A stretch of 64,000 nt of DNA from Pseudonocardia humida (lineage in GTDB: Bacteria; Actinomycetota; Actinomycetes; Mycobacteriales; Pseudonocardiaceae). The notes under the pieces are model-generated. The model ran no database searches. It saw only the letters and a list, made by a program, of their open reading frames with translations, and had not been told where the DNA came from. Below are positions 1 to 7,407 of the stretch, piece by piece. The translations under genes were made by a program, and so were the position numbers. Numbering within the stretch: the stretch's first letter is position 1; every line of letters begins with the position of its first letter. Location of the stretch: NCBI RefSeq assembly GCF_023898865.1, contig NZ_JAGSOV010000073.1:30820-94819 (forward strand), written 5' to 3'.

Positions 1-1128
1 AGACCTGGGCGAGGTCGAGCCGCCGGTCGGCGGGCAGCGGCCCGAACCCGAGCAGGTCCGGGAAGAGCGGCACCGCCGGGCCGCCCGCGACGAGCCGGTA
101 GGCGTGCCGGATCTGCCCGTGGCCGTAGCGGAACGCCGCGTCGGCGAACTCCAGCGGGATGTACGCCTGCCCGGGCGGCGGCCGGAACCAGCGGCAGCCC
201 TCGGCGAGCACCTGCTCGACCAGGTCCGCGCCCACGAGCCGGGGCAGGAAGTCGTGGACCACGATCCACTGGTAGTGCCGGCCGAGGGTGACCCGGGCCG
301 TGTCGAAGACCTCGGCCTCGGGCACGCCGTTCGCGCGCAGCCGGTCGACGATCCGGTTGTGCGCCCGCAGCAGGGCGACGTGCAGGGCCAGCGCGAACAG
401 GTGCACGTCGTTGCGCGGGTCGCCGATCAGGGCCACGCCCTGCTGGTTGCGCGGCACGTCGGCACCGTCCGGGCCGAGCAGGAACTTCGCCGGGTCGCCG
501 AGGTCGAACAGGTACGGCGAGCCGACCGGTCCGTCGGAGTAGATGATCTCCAGGTCGAGCTTCGGGGTGCGCGCGTTGCGCAGCGCTCCCGGCTCGACGC
601 CGCCGCCGATGGGCGAGCGGTCGGCGGTGATGTCGTGGGCGACCAGCTGGCCGAAGAACGGCCACCCGGCGGCGCCGGCCGCGTCGTCGCCGTCGGGGTC
701 GCGCGGGTCCAGCACCTCGGCGGCGTCGCAGATCCCGCCGTCGCCGCCCGCGCGCACGAGCAGGCGGGGATCGGTGGCCAGCGGGTCCAGATCCGGGAAC
801 ATGCGCCCGTAGCGCGCCGCCCCGGTCGGCCGATCGACGGCCCGGACCAGGCTCAGGCAGTGGTCCGGAGCGGCCACGCGGCTGCCGCGTGCATCGGGCG
901 GAGCGCCGCCGGCAGGGCGGGAACTCCCTTCCACGGCCTCGACGGCGCCCAGGAGGCTGCGCAGCCCGATCTCCTCGCGCTCGATGTCCGCCGGATCGAA
1001 CAGCCACTCGGCGATCGGTGCGGTGAAGGCCTCCTCCGCCGACCGCCCCCTCTCGGCCAGGGCCAGCTCTTCCCGGACCGTGCCCTCGAGGTCGTGCAGG
1101 AAGGCGTGGTCGCCGGTCGGGGTGCTCA
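1..1128 (-). CDS. Animal-type heme peroxidase, 3' end beyond window
   Basis: The first 376 residues of a heme-dependent peroxidase of the animal (myeloperoxidase/cyclooxygenase) superfamily are in the window; the C-terminus lies beyond base 1. The distal histidine is H165 in GQLVAHDITAD, the catalytic arginine follows in GDPRND (residues 237-241), and the proximal heme histidine is H337 in FRYGHGQIRH. The Glu-Met pair that covalently holds heme in myeloperoxidase falls at Val-His here (residues 242-243), so at least that ester link is probably absent. No signal peptide is seen, so a cytoplasmic enzyme is likely. The ATG at 1128 has GGAGGA five bases upstream. It lies 74 bases after the sigma factor gene on the same strand and has its own sigma-type promoter in that gap. 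Family certain; substrate unknown. Confidence 0.88.
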
Positions 1129-1160
1129 TTGCTTCCTCCATGGACGTCGGGCCTCCCCGC

Positions 1161-1189
1161 AGGACCGGGCGGGCGGGGGATCCGTGACG
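1161..1189 (-). promoter_or_regulatory. SigJ/ECF41-like promoter of the peroxidase gene
   Basis: On the minus strand CGTCACG (1189-1183), a 15-base spacer and CGGTCCT (1167-1161) match the bipartite motif found six more times in the window at identical spacing. The second element ends 32 bases before the peroxidase ATG, so a short leader carrying the GGAGGA ribosome site is expected. The match to the SigJ consensus is from memory; the repetition is seen directly. Confidence 0.7.
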
Positions 1190-1202
1190 GGCCTGCGGGA
1201 CG

Positions 1203-1988
1203 TCACGTCGGGCGCCCCGCCGGGTGCTCGTCCGCGGAGGCGCCGCACCCCGCCGCGGCCGCGGTGAGCAGGTCGATGAGGCACCCCATGTCGCCGGACC
1301 GCGCGGCGTGCCGGAACGCCTGCAGCAGCCCGTCCCGCTCCCCCGGATCGGTCGCGCCCTGCGGCCGCTCGACGAGGTGCTTGCGCGCGCGACGCGCGAG
1401 CTGCCGGGCGTTCACCTCACTGGTCCCGATGGCCGCGGCGATCTCGCGGAACGGGTAGTCGAAGGCCTCGCGGAGCACGTAGACGGCGCGTTCGACGGCG
1501 GTCAGCCGACCGCACAGGAGCTGGACCGCCAGCCCGAGCTCCTCACCGCGCACCGCCCGGAGCGCGGGGTCGACGGACCCGGACCCGCGCTCGGGCAGCG
1601 GTCCGCCGACGCTGACCTCCCGGCGCGCGCGGGCCGAGGTCACCGCGTTGAGCGCGAGCCGGGTCGTGACGGTGACGAGGAACGCGACCCGGTCGCGCAC
1701 CTGCGCCCGGTCCGCGCCCTGCCAGCGGACCCACACGTCCTGGACGATGTCCTCGGCGTCGGCGGCCCCGCCGAGCACCTGGTAGGCGATCCCGAACAGC
1801 CGCGGGCGCACCCGCTCGAAGTCCGCCACCGCCTCGTCCACCTCGGACCGGAGCGGATCGGTCGCCGCGCTCCACTCGGTCCGGCGGTGCGAGGGGGTCG
1901 CGGCGACGAGCGAGCGCGCGGAACTCCTGATCGGATCCGCGCTCGACGAGCCCGAACCCGCAACGACGTCGACGGCGGAAAGGCGCAT
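1203..1988 (-). CDS. ECF sigma factor, ECF41/SigJ-type, truncated SnoaL tail
   Basis: A 261-residue extracytoplasmic-function sigma factor that should direct RNA polymerase to a small set of promoters. Region 2 lies at about 58-125 (RPRLFGIAYQVLGGAADAED, then DVWVRW) and region 4 at about 150-205 (LTAVERAVYVLREAFDYPF, then SEVNARQLARRAR), the pattern of the ECF41/SigJ group. That group normally continues into a SnoaL-like domain of roughly 100 or more residues that controls activity. Here only its first helix is present (GLLQAFRHAARSGDMG, 220-235) and the protein ends 26 residues later. The chosen ATG has AGGAG nine bases upstream; an ATG at 1997 sits too close to that site. The 56-residue N-terminal extension is unusual, so a later start is possible. 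Promoters of the type this group recognises lie beside it on both sides. Confidence 0.85.
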   Translation of the reverse strand: MRLSAVDVVAGSGSSSADPIRSSARSLVAATPSHRRTEWSAATDPLRSEVDEAVADFERVRPRLFGIAYQVLGGAADAEDIVQDVWVRWQGADRAQVRDRVAFLVTVTTRLALNAVTSARARREVSVGGPLPERGSGSVDPALRAVRGEELGLAVQLLCGRLTAVERAVYVLREAFDYPFREIAAAIGTSEVNARQLARRARKHLVERPQGATDPGERDGLLQAFRHAARSGDMGCLIDLLTAAAAGCGASADEHPAGRPT

Positions 1989-2277
1989 GGAGATCATCTC
2001 CTGGTGGCGGGCCGGGGCGCCGACCGGGCCCCCGTCCTGCGGGCCGCGGCGCTGTGACACGGCCACGGTCGTCCGGCCCCGGGGGCCGGTGCACCCGTCG
2101 GGGCCCCGGGCGCACCCCCCGGGACCCCCGGGCCGGGGCCCCGGGCCCCCGGGCGGAGGAGTCCGCCTCGCTCCGGTCGCACACGGCGACGATGACGATC
2201 GACTTCGCACCGCGCAGGGCGGCGGCGTGGTCCTCGCGTTCGTTCGACGCGGTGCCGAGCCTCTGCACCGCACGACG
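1989..2277. other. GC-rich noncoding leader region between sigma gene and divergent operon
   Basis: No convincing gene is seen. About 2085-2160 is low-complexity sequence made of overlapping GGGCCC/CCCGGG palindromes. A perfect TGTCACA faces the sigma gene at 2059-2053 but has no matching second element downstream. If the sigma gene is transcribed from the promoter near 2278-2307, this stretch is a leader of about 280 bases able to fold strongly. Confidence 0.5.
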
Positions 2278-2307
2278 AGGACAAGGGCCGGCCGGTGGCC
2301 CGTGACA
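2278..2307 (-). promoter_or_regulatory. Possible autoregulatory promoter of the sigma gene
   Basis: On the minus strand TGTCACG (2307-2301) is followed after 16 bases by TTGTCCT (2284-2278), one base longer than the seven perfect sites. It points at the sigma factor gene and lies back to back with the promoter of the arginine operon. Self-control is common for this sigma group, but the distance to the start codon (about 290 bases) is long. Confidence 0.45.
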
Positions 2308-2333
2308 GCCCGCCGGTCCGGGGCTGTCACGGG
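2299..2333. repeat. Perfect 13-bp inverted repeat made by two divergent -35 boxes
   Basis: Arms at 2299-2311 and 2321-2333 are perfect complements around a 9-base centre (left arm CCCGTGACAGCCC). Each arm holds the TGTCACG box of one of two divergent promoters, so the symmetry may simply come from the two -35 elements, or may also be bound by a dimeric regulator. Confidence 0.7.
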
Positions 2334-2353
2334 GCGGCGCGCTGCTCGGTCCT
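2325..2353 (+). promoter_or_regulatory. SigJ/ECF41-like promoter of the arginine deiminase operon
   Basis: TGTCACG (2325-2331), 15 bases, CGGTCCT (2347-2353), ending 61 bases before the permease ATG. It is the only strong promoter candidate seen ahead of the ten-gene run that follows and has the same layout as the sites ahead of the ATPase, Usp and hydrolase genes. Confidence 0.7.
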
Positions 2354-2414
2354 GGGATTCGCCGGGAGCAGCAGCCGGACCCGGCTCCCCCGCCGACATC
2401 CCGAGGAGTTCGTG

Positions 2415-3839
2415 ATGAGCCGTGCCATCGGAGTGCCGCACCGGACCGACAGCGGCGCCCCGCCCGCTCCGGAACCACCGGTCCCGTCGACCGCGGCCCG
2501 ATCGCCGGAGGCCGGCCCGGATCCGGGCGCCCGCCGCTTCGGGCTCGGGACGGCGTCGGCGCTCGTGGTCGGCTCGGTGATCGGGACCGGTGTGTTCGCC
2601 CTGCCGTCCGCCCTCGCGGTGTTCGGCCCGATCTCGCTCGTCGCGTTCGTCCTCGTCACCGTCGGCGCCACCGCGCTGGCCCTGGCCTTCCGCGGACTCG
2701 CCGCGCGGCTGCCCGGTGCGGGCGGCCCGTACGTCTACGCCCGGGACGCGTTCGGGGAGTTCGCCGGGTTCCTCATCGCCTGGAGCTACTGGATCACCGC
2801 GTGGGCCGGGAACGCGGCGATCGTCGTCGCCTGGGTCGGCTACGTCGAGGTGTTCTGGAACACCGACCACCAGGTCGGGTGGTCGATCGTCATCGCGCTG
2901 TCCGGGCTGCTCGTGCCCGCACTGGTGAACCTGGCCGGGCTGCGCAGCTTCGCCGCGTTCCAGGTCGTCACCACCGTGCTCAAGTTCGTCCCGCTGCTGT
3001 TCATGGCCACCGTCGGCCTGCTCTTCATCAACACCGCGAACTTCGGCGACTTCAACGCCGGCGGGGAATCGTGGTGGGGCGCGATCAGCGCCGCGGGCGC
3101 CATCGCCCTGTTCAGCTACCTCGGCATCGAGACCGCGTCGGTCGCCGCGGCCCGGGTCCGCGATCCCGAGCGCAACGTGGGCCGCGCCACCGTGCTGGGC
3201 ACCCTGGCCTGCGCGGCGGTCTACATCCTGGGCACCGTCACCGTCTTCGGCACCGTCGCCCACGACGACCTCGTCGGCTCCACCGCCCCGTTCACCGACT
3301 CGGCCAACGCGATCTTCGGCGGGCAGTGGGCCGGGGCCACGGTGGCCGTCGCCGCCGTCGTGTCCGGGTTCGGGGCGCTGGTCGGGTGGACGCTGATCGT
3401 GGCCGAGATGCCGCGGGCGGCCGCGCGGGACGGGCTGTTCCCGGCCCGGTTCGCCCGGCAGAGCCGCGCCGGGGTCCCCGCGTTCGGCATCGTCGTGTCG
3501 ACCCTGCTGGCCGCCGGGCTCACCGTGGTCAGCTACACCAGCTTCGAGCAGGTGTTCATCACCGTCGTGCTGCTGTCGGTGCTGACCTCGGTCATCCCGT
3601 ACCTGCTCTCCGCAGCGGCCCAGCTGTACTGGCTGCTCACCGAGGGCAGGCGGGCGCGGGTCGGGCACCTGGCCCGCGACGTCGCCGTCTCGGTGCTCGC
3701 GCTCGCCTTCGGGTTCTGGGCCCTGGCCGGCAGCGGCTACCAGGCCGTCTACTACGGGACGTTCTGCGTGCTGCTCGGGGTGCCGGTGTACGTGTGGGTC
3801 CGCGTCCGCCGCGGCGCGTACGGCGAGGTGCCCCGATGA
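2415..3839 (+). CDS. APC-family amino-acid permease, probable arginine/ornithine antiporter
   Basis: A 474-residue integral membrane protein of the amino acid-polyamine-organocation superfamily. The N-terminal 40 residues are Pro/Ala-rich and cytoplasmic; then LGTASALVVGSVIGTGVFAL carries the Gly-rich first membrane helix typical of APC antiporters. About twelve hydrophobic helices follow. It overlaps the arginine deiminase gene by four bases (ATGA), and two more genes of the pathway follow, so exchange of external arginine for internal ornithine is the obvious role, as for ArcD-type carriers. Specificity is inferred from context. The ATG at 2415 has GAGGAG six bases upstream; an ATG at 2295 lies inside the promoter inverted repeat and is rejected. 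Confidence 0.88.
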   Translation: MSRAIGVPHRTDSGAPPAPEPPVPSTAARSPEAGPDPGARRFGLGTASALVVGSVIGTGVFALPSALAVFGPISLVAFVLVTVGATALALAFRGLAARLPGAGGPYVYARDAFGEFAGFLIAWSYWITAWAGNAAIVVAWVGYVEVFWNTDHQVGWSIVIALSGLLVPALVNLAGLRSFAAFQVVTTVLKFVPLLFMATVGLLFINTANFGDFNAGGESWWGAISAAGAIALFSYLGIETASVAAARVRDPERNVGRATVLGTLACAAVYILGTVTVFGTVAHDDLVGSTAPFTDSANAIFGGQWAGATVAVAAVVSGFGALVGWTLIVAEMPRAAARDGLFPARFARQSRAGVPAFGIVVSTLLAAGLTVVSYTSFEQVFITVVLLSVLTSVIPYLLSAAAQLYWLLTEGRRARVGHLARDVAVSVLALAFGFWALAGSGYQAVYYGTFCVLLGVPVYVWVRVRRGAYGEVPR

Positions 3840-5119
3840 GCGCGGCGCAGGGACTCGCCGTCCAGGGGCTCGGCCTCGAGGTGGCGGTCCACTCCGAGAT
3901 CGGCGCGCTGCGCGAGGTCGTCGTGCACCGGCCGGGGCGCGAGCTCGACCGGCTGACCCCGGCCAACGCCGCGGACCTGCTGTTCGACGACGTGCTGTGG
4001 GCCGAGCGCGCCCGGGTGGAGCACGACGCGTTCGTCGAGGTGCTGCGTGGCCACGGCGTGCGGGTGCACCTGTTCGCCGAGCTGCTGGCGCAGGCCCTCG
4101 CGACGGAGACCGGGCGCGGCTTCGCGGTGGCCCGGGTGTGCACCGACCAGCGGTTCGGGCCCGCCCTGGCCCGGGAGCTGCGGGCGCTGTTCACCGACGC
4201 CGACCCGGTGCTGCTGGCCGACTTCCTCATCGGCGGGGTGCTCAAGTCCGACCTGGCCCCGCTCACCGCGTCCAGCGTGGTGTGGCAGAGCCTGGACATC
4301 GACGACCTGGTCCTCGCCCCGCTGCCCAACACGCTGTTCCAGCGCGACAACTCCGCGTGGATCGGGCGGGGGGTCGCGGTCAACCCGATGGCCAAGCCGG
4401 CCCGCAGCCGCGAGTCGATCAACACCCGGGCCGTGTACCGCCACCACCCGCTCTTCGCCGACGCCGACTTCACCAGCCTGTACGGCGACGACGACCTCGA
4501 CCACGCCCCGGCCACCCTGGAGGGCGGCGACATCCACGTCGTCGCCGACGGCGTCGTGATGATCGGGATGGGTGAGCGCACCACGCCGATGGGCGTCGAG
4601 CTGCTGGCCCGACGGCTCTTCGCGGAGGGGCTCGCCCACCGCGTGCTGGCCGTCGAGCTGCCCAGGGCCCGCTCGGCGATGCACCTGGACACCGTGCTCA
4701 CCATGGTCGACGTGGCCACCTTCGTGGCCTACCCCTACTTCGACCAGGCCGCGGCCCGGCTGTGGCTGCTCACCCCGTCCCCGGACGGGGACGGCGTCGA
4801 GGTCCAGCAGCGGTCCGGGCTGCGCGCCGCGCTCGCCGAGGCGATCGAGGACGACGGCGTCCGCATCCTCACCGCCATCGAGGACCGGCGCGAGGCCGAG
4901 CGCGAGCAGTGGAACGACGCCGACAACTTCCTGGCGATCGCCCCCGGCGTCGTCCTGGGCTACGAGCGCAACACCACCACCAACCAGATGCTGCGCGACC
5001 ACGGCGTGACCGTGATCCCGCTGGCCGGCAGCGAGCTCGGCCGGGGCCGCGGGGGCGCGCGCTGCATGAGCTGCCCGATCGCGCGCGATCCCGTCCCGTC
5101 CCGGCAGGAGCCGTCATGA
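3836..5119 (+). CDS. arcA: Arginine deiminase
   Basis: A 427-residue enzyme hydrolysing L-arginine to citrulline and ammonia, first step of the arginine deiminase pathway. Family motifs are visible in order: FQRDNSAW (mid protein), LEGGDIHV, the HLDTVLTMVD segment with the catalytic His, and the nucleophilic Cys410 in GARCMSCPI near the C-terminus. Length is as expected. Its ATG overlaps the permease stop codon and its own stop overlaps the next ATG, so translation is coupled on both sides. The active site looks complete. Confidence 0.95.
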   Translation: MSAAQGLAVQGLGLEVAVHSEIGALREVVVHRPGRELDRLTPANAADLLFDDVLWAERARVEHDAFVEVLRGHGVRVHLFAELLAQALATETGRGFAVARVCTDQRFGPALARELRALFTDADPVLLADFLIGGVLKSDLAPLTASSVVWQSLDIDDLVLAPLPNTLFQRDNSAWIGRGVAVNPMAKPARSRESINTRAVYRHHPLFADADFTSLYGDDDLDHAPATLEGGDIHVVADGVVMIGMGERTTPMGVELLARRLFAEGLAHRVLAVELPRARSAMHLDTVLTMVDVATFVAYPYFDQAAARLWLLTPSPDGDGVEVQQRSGLRAALAEAIEDDGVRILTAIEDRREAEREQWNDADNFLAIAPGVVLGYERNTTTNQMLRDHGVTVIPLAGSELGRGRGGARCMSCPIARDPVPSRQEPS

Positions 5120-6117
5120 CCCTCTCCGCCCCACCCCGTTCCCTGCTCACCGCGACCGACCTGGGCCGCGACGGCTTCCTGGAGCTGCTCGACCGGGCCG
5201 CGGAGCTCAAGGCGGCCAGGAAGGCGGGGCGCGAGCGGCCCGCCCTCACCGGTCGCAGCATCGCCCTGGTGTTCGAGAAGGCCTCCACCCGCACCCGCTG
5301 CGCGTTCGAGGTGGCCGCCTACGACCAGGGTGCCCACGTCACCTACCTGGGCCCGACGGGGTCGCACCTGGGTCGGGAGGAGAGCGTCGCGGACACCGCG
5401 CGGGTGCTGGGCGCGATGTTCGACGGCATCGAGTTCCGCGGGTTCGCCCAGGACACCGTCGAGGAGCTGGCCCGCCACGCCGGCGTGCCGGTCTGGAACG
5501 GTCTCACCGACCAGTGGCACCCGACCCAGATGCTCGCGGACGTCCTCACCATGCGCGAGCACCAGCCCGGCGACGTCGGCGCGATCAGCTTCTGCTTCAC
5601 CGGCGACGGGCGCGGCAACATCGCCCGGTCGCTGCTGGTCACCGGCGCGATGCTGGGCATGGACGTGCGCATCGCCGCGCCGCGCGAGCTGTGGCCGCCG
5701 CGACCGGTGGTCGAGGACGCCGAACGCACCGCGCTGACCAGCGGCGCCCGGGTGACGGTGACCGAGGACCTCGCGGCCGCGCTGGACGGCGCCGCGTTCG
5801 TCTACACCGACGTGTGGGTCAGCATGGGCGAGGACGACGCCGAGTGGGACCGCCGGGTCCCGCTGCTCACGCCCTACCGCGTCACCGCCCGGGCCATGGC
5901 CGCGACCGGCCGCGCCGACACCCGGTTCCTGCACTGCCTGCCCGCCGTGCACGACACCACCACCGCCCTGGGCCGGCGGGTCCTGCAGCGCTACGGGCTC
6001 GCCGGGGCCGAGGTCACCGACGAGGTGTTCGCCTCGCCCGCCTCGGTGGTGTTCGAGCAGGCCGAGAACCGGCTGCACACGATCAAGGCCCTGCTCGTCG
6101 CGGCGCTGGGGCGATGA
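5116..6117 (+). CDS. arcB: Ornithine carbamoyltransferase, catabolic (ArcB-type)
   Basis: A 333-residue carbamoyltransferase converting citrulline and phosphate to ornithine and carbamoyl phosphate in the catabolic direction. The phosphate-binding STRTR is at 57-61, HPTQ at 135-138 and the ornithine/catalytic HCLP at 273-276. Sequence alone does not separate ArcB from anabolic ArgF, but ATGA overlap with arcA and the following carbamate kinase support the catabolic role. Confidence 0.95.
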   Translation: MTLSAPPRSLLTATDLGRDGFLELLDRAAELKAARKAGRERPALTGRSIALVFEKASTRTRCAFEVAAYDQGAHVTYLGPTGSHLGREESVADTARVLGAMFDGIEFRGFAQDTVEELARHAGVPVWNGLTDQWHPTQMLADVLTMREHQPGDVGAISFCFTGDGRGNIARSLLVTGAMLGMDVRIAAPRELWPPRPVVEDAERTALTSGARVTVTEDLAAALDGAAFVYTDVWVSMGEDDAEWDRRVPLLTPYRVTARAMAATGRADTRFLHCLPAVHDTTTALGRRVLQRYGLAGAEVTDEVFASPASVVFEQAENRLHTIKALLVAALGR

Positions 6118-6118
6118 C

Positions 6119-7060
6119 GTGCTGATCGTCGTCGCACTGGGCGGCAACGCCCTGCTGAACCGGGGCGAGCGCCCCGACGCGCAGGTGCAGCGCGCGCACG
6201 TCCGCACCGCCGCCCGCGCGCTCGCCCCGCTCGCCGCCGCGCACGCGCTGGTGCTGTGCCACGGCAACGGGCCGCAGATCGGGGTGCTCGCCGTCGAGAG
6301 CGAGAACGACCCCGCGCTCACCCACCCGTTCCCGCTGGACGCGCTCGGCGCCCAGACCCAGGGGATGATCGGGTACTGGCTGGCCCAGGAGCTGGCGAAC
6401 GCCGGGGTGTCCCGGCCGGTCGTCGCGATCGTCACCCAGACCGTGATCGACGCCGACGACCCGGCGTTCTCGACGCCCACGAAGTTCGTCGGCCAGGGCT
6501 ATCCCGAGCCGGAGGCCCGGCGGCTGGCCCGGGAGCACGGCTGGACCATCGCCCCGGACGGCACGGCCTGGCGCCGCGTCGTCGCCTCCCCTGCGCCGCG
6601 CGGGGTCGTCGAGCTGCCCACGATCGAACGGCTGGTGGGGACGGGCACCACGGTGATCTGCGGTGGCGGTGGCGGGGTACCGGTCGTCGCCGGGGAGCGC
6701 GCGCGCACCGAGGGCGCGCAGGCCGTCGTGGACAAGGACCTCACCGCCGCGCTGCTGGCCGTCGAGCTGGGCGCCGACCGCCTGGTCGTGCTCACCGACG
6801 TCGACGCGGTCAAGCGCGACTTCGGCACCCCACGGGAACGACCGCTGTCCGTCGTGCGGGTCAGCGAGCTGGGGGCCATGCGGTTCCCGGCCGGCTCGAT
6901 GGCCCCCAAGGTCGAGGCCTGCGTCCGGTTCGTCACCGCGACCGGCCGCCCGGCGGCGGTCGGGGCGCTGCGGGACGCGTCCGCGGTGCTCGCCGGCACG
7001 GCCGGGACCACGATCCTCGCGGCCGTCGAGGCCCCCGCCCCTGTGGAGGCGGCGCGATGA
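6119..7060 (+). CDS. arcC: Carbamate kinase
   Basis: A 313-residue amino-acid-kinase-fold enzyme that transfers the phosphate of carbamoyl phosphate to ADP, giving ATP, CO2 and ammonia; it is the energy-yielding step of arginine fermentation. ALGGNALL at the N-terminus, CHGNGPQIG, the glycine stretch GGGGGVPV and DKDLTAALLA are the expected nucleotide and carbamoyl-binding motifs. Translation begins at a GTG one base after the arcB stop. An ATG six bases earlier would run into TGA after three codons. Together with the permease, arcA and arcB it forms a complete pathway. Confidence 0.95.
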   Translation: MLIVVALGGNALLNRGERPDAQVQRAHVRTAARALAPLAAAHALVLCHGNGPQIGVLAVESENDPALTHPFPLDALGAQTQGMIGYWLAQELANAGVSRPVVAIVTQTVIDADDPAFSTPTKFVGQGYPEPEARRLAREHGWTIAPDGTAWRRVVASPAPRGVVELPTIERLVGTGTTVICGGGGGVPVVAGERARTEGAQAVVDKDLTAALLAVELGADRLVVLTDVDAVKRDFGTPRERPLSVVRVSELGAMRFPAGSMAPKVEACVRFVTATGRPAAVGALRDASAVLAGTAGTTILAAVEAPAPVEAAR

Positions 7061-7407
7061 CCGCGACGAACCACCACGACGACCGCCGCGGAGGAACCAT
7101 GGAACAGCTCGTCCCCGACCACCCGGTGACCGACACGACGTCGTCGTGGAGCGTCCACGGCGACCCCGCCCTGCTCGTGGAGGCCGCGCAGCGGCTGCGG
7201 CTCGGGATCGAGATGGGGGTGTACCGCTCCCACCCGCCCGGCGAGTACGCCATGTTCGGCCTGGCCCGGCTGCTCGACGCCGTCGCGTTCTCCATGCACG
7301 TCGACGGCGCGGTGCACCACACGGTCGTCTCGGGGGCGACGGAGATCGCCCACCACGTGCTGAAGTACCTCCTTCCGACGGTCCGAAGCGATGCGCACCG
7401 CGCGTGA
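7057..7407 (+). CDS. Small conserved-looking protein of the arginine operon
   Basis: A protein of 116 residues from the ATGA overlap with arcC, or 102 residues from the ATG at 7099, which has GGAGG four bases upstream; both starts are plausible. It is soluble with no signal peptide. The segment LRLGIEMGVYRSHPPGEYAMFGLARLLDAVAF suggests a small helical fold. I do not recognise the family. Its end overlaps the next gene by 17 bases in another frame, which with the operon packing argues that it is really translated. Confidence 0.65.
   Translation: MTATNHHDDRRGGTMEQLVPDHPVTDTTSSWSVHGDPALLVEAAQRLRLGIEMGVYRSHPPGEYAMFGLARLLDAVAFSMHVDGAVHHTVVSGATEIAHHVLKYLLPTVRSDAHRA

Noticed and set aside
2053..2059. 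TGTCACA facing the sigma gene as its promoter
   Set aside because: The -35-like box is perfect, but at 15 or 16 bases the sequence is GGACGGG/GACGGGG, not a GTCCT-type -10 element.
2085..2160. Run of GGGCCC/CCCGGG palindromes as a terminator or protein-binding array
   Set aside because: Low-complexity GC sequence makes such palindromes by chance; no consistent arm or spacing is seen.
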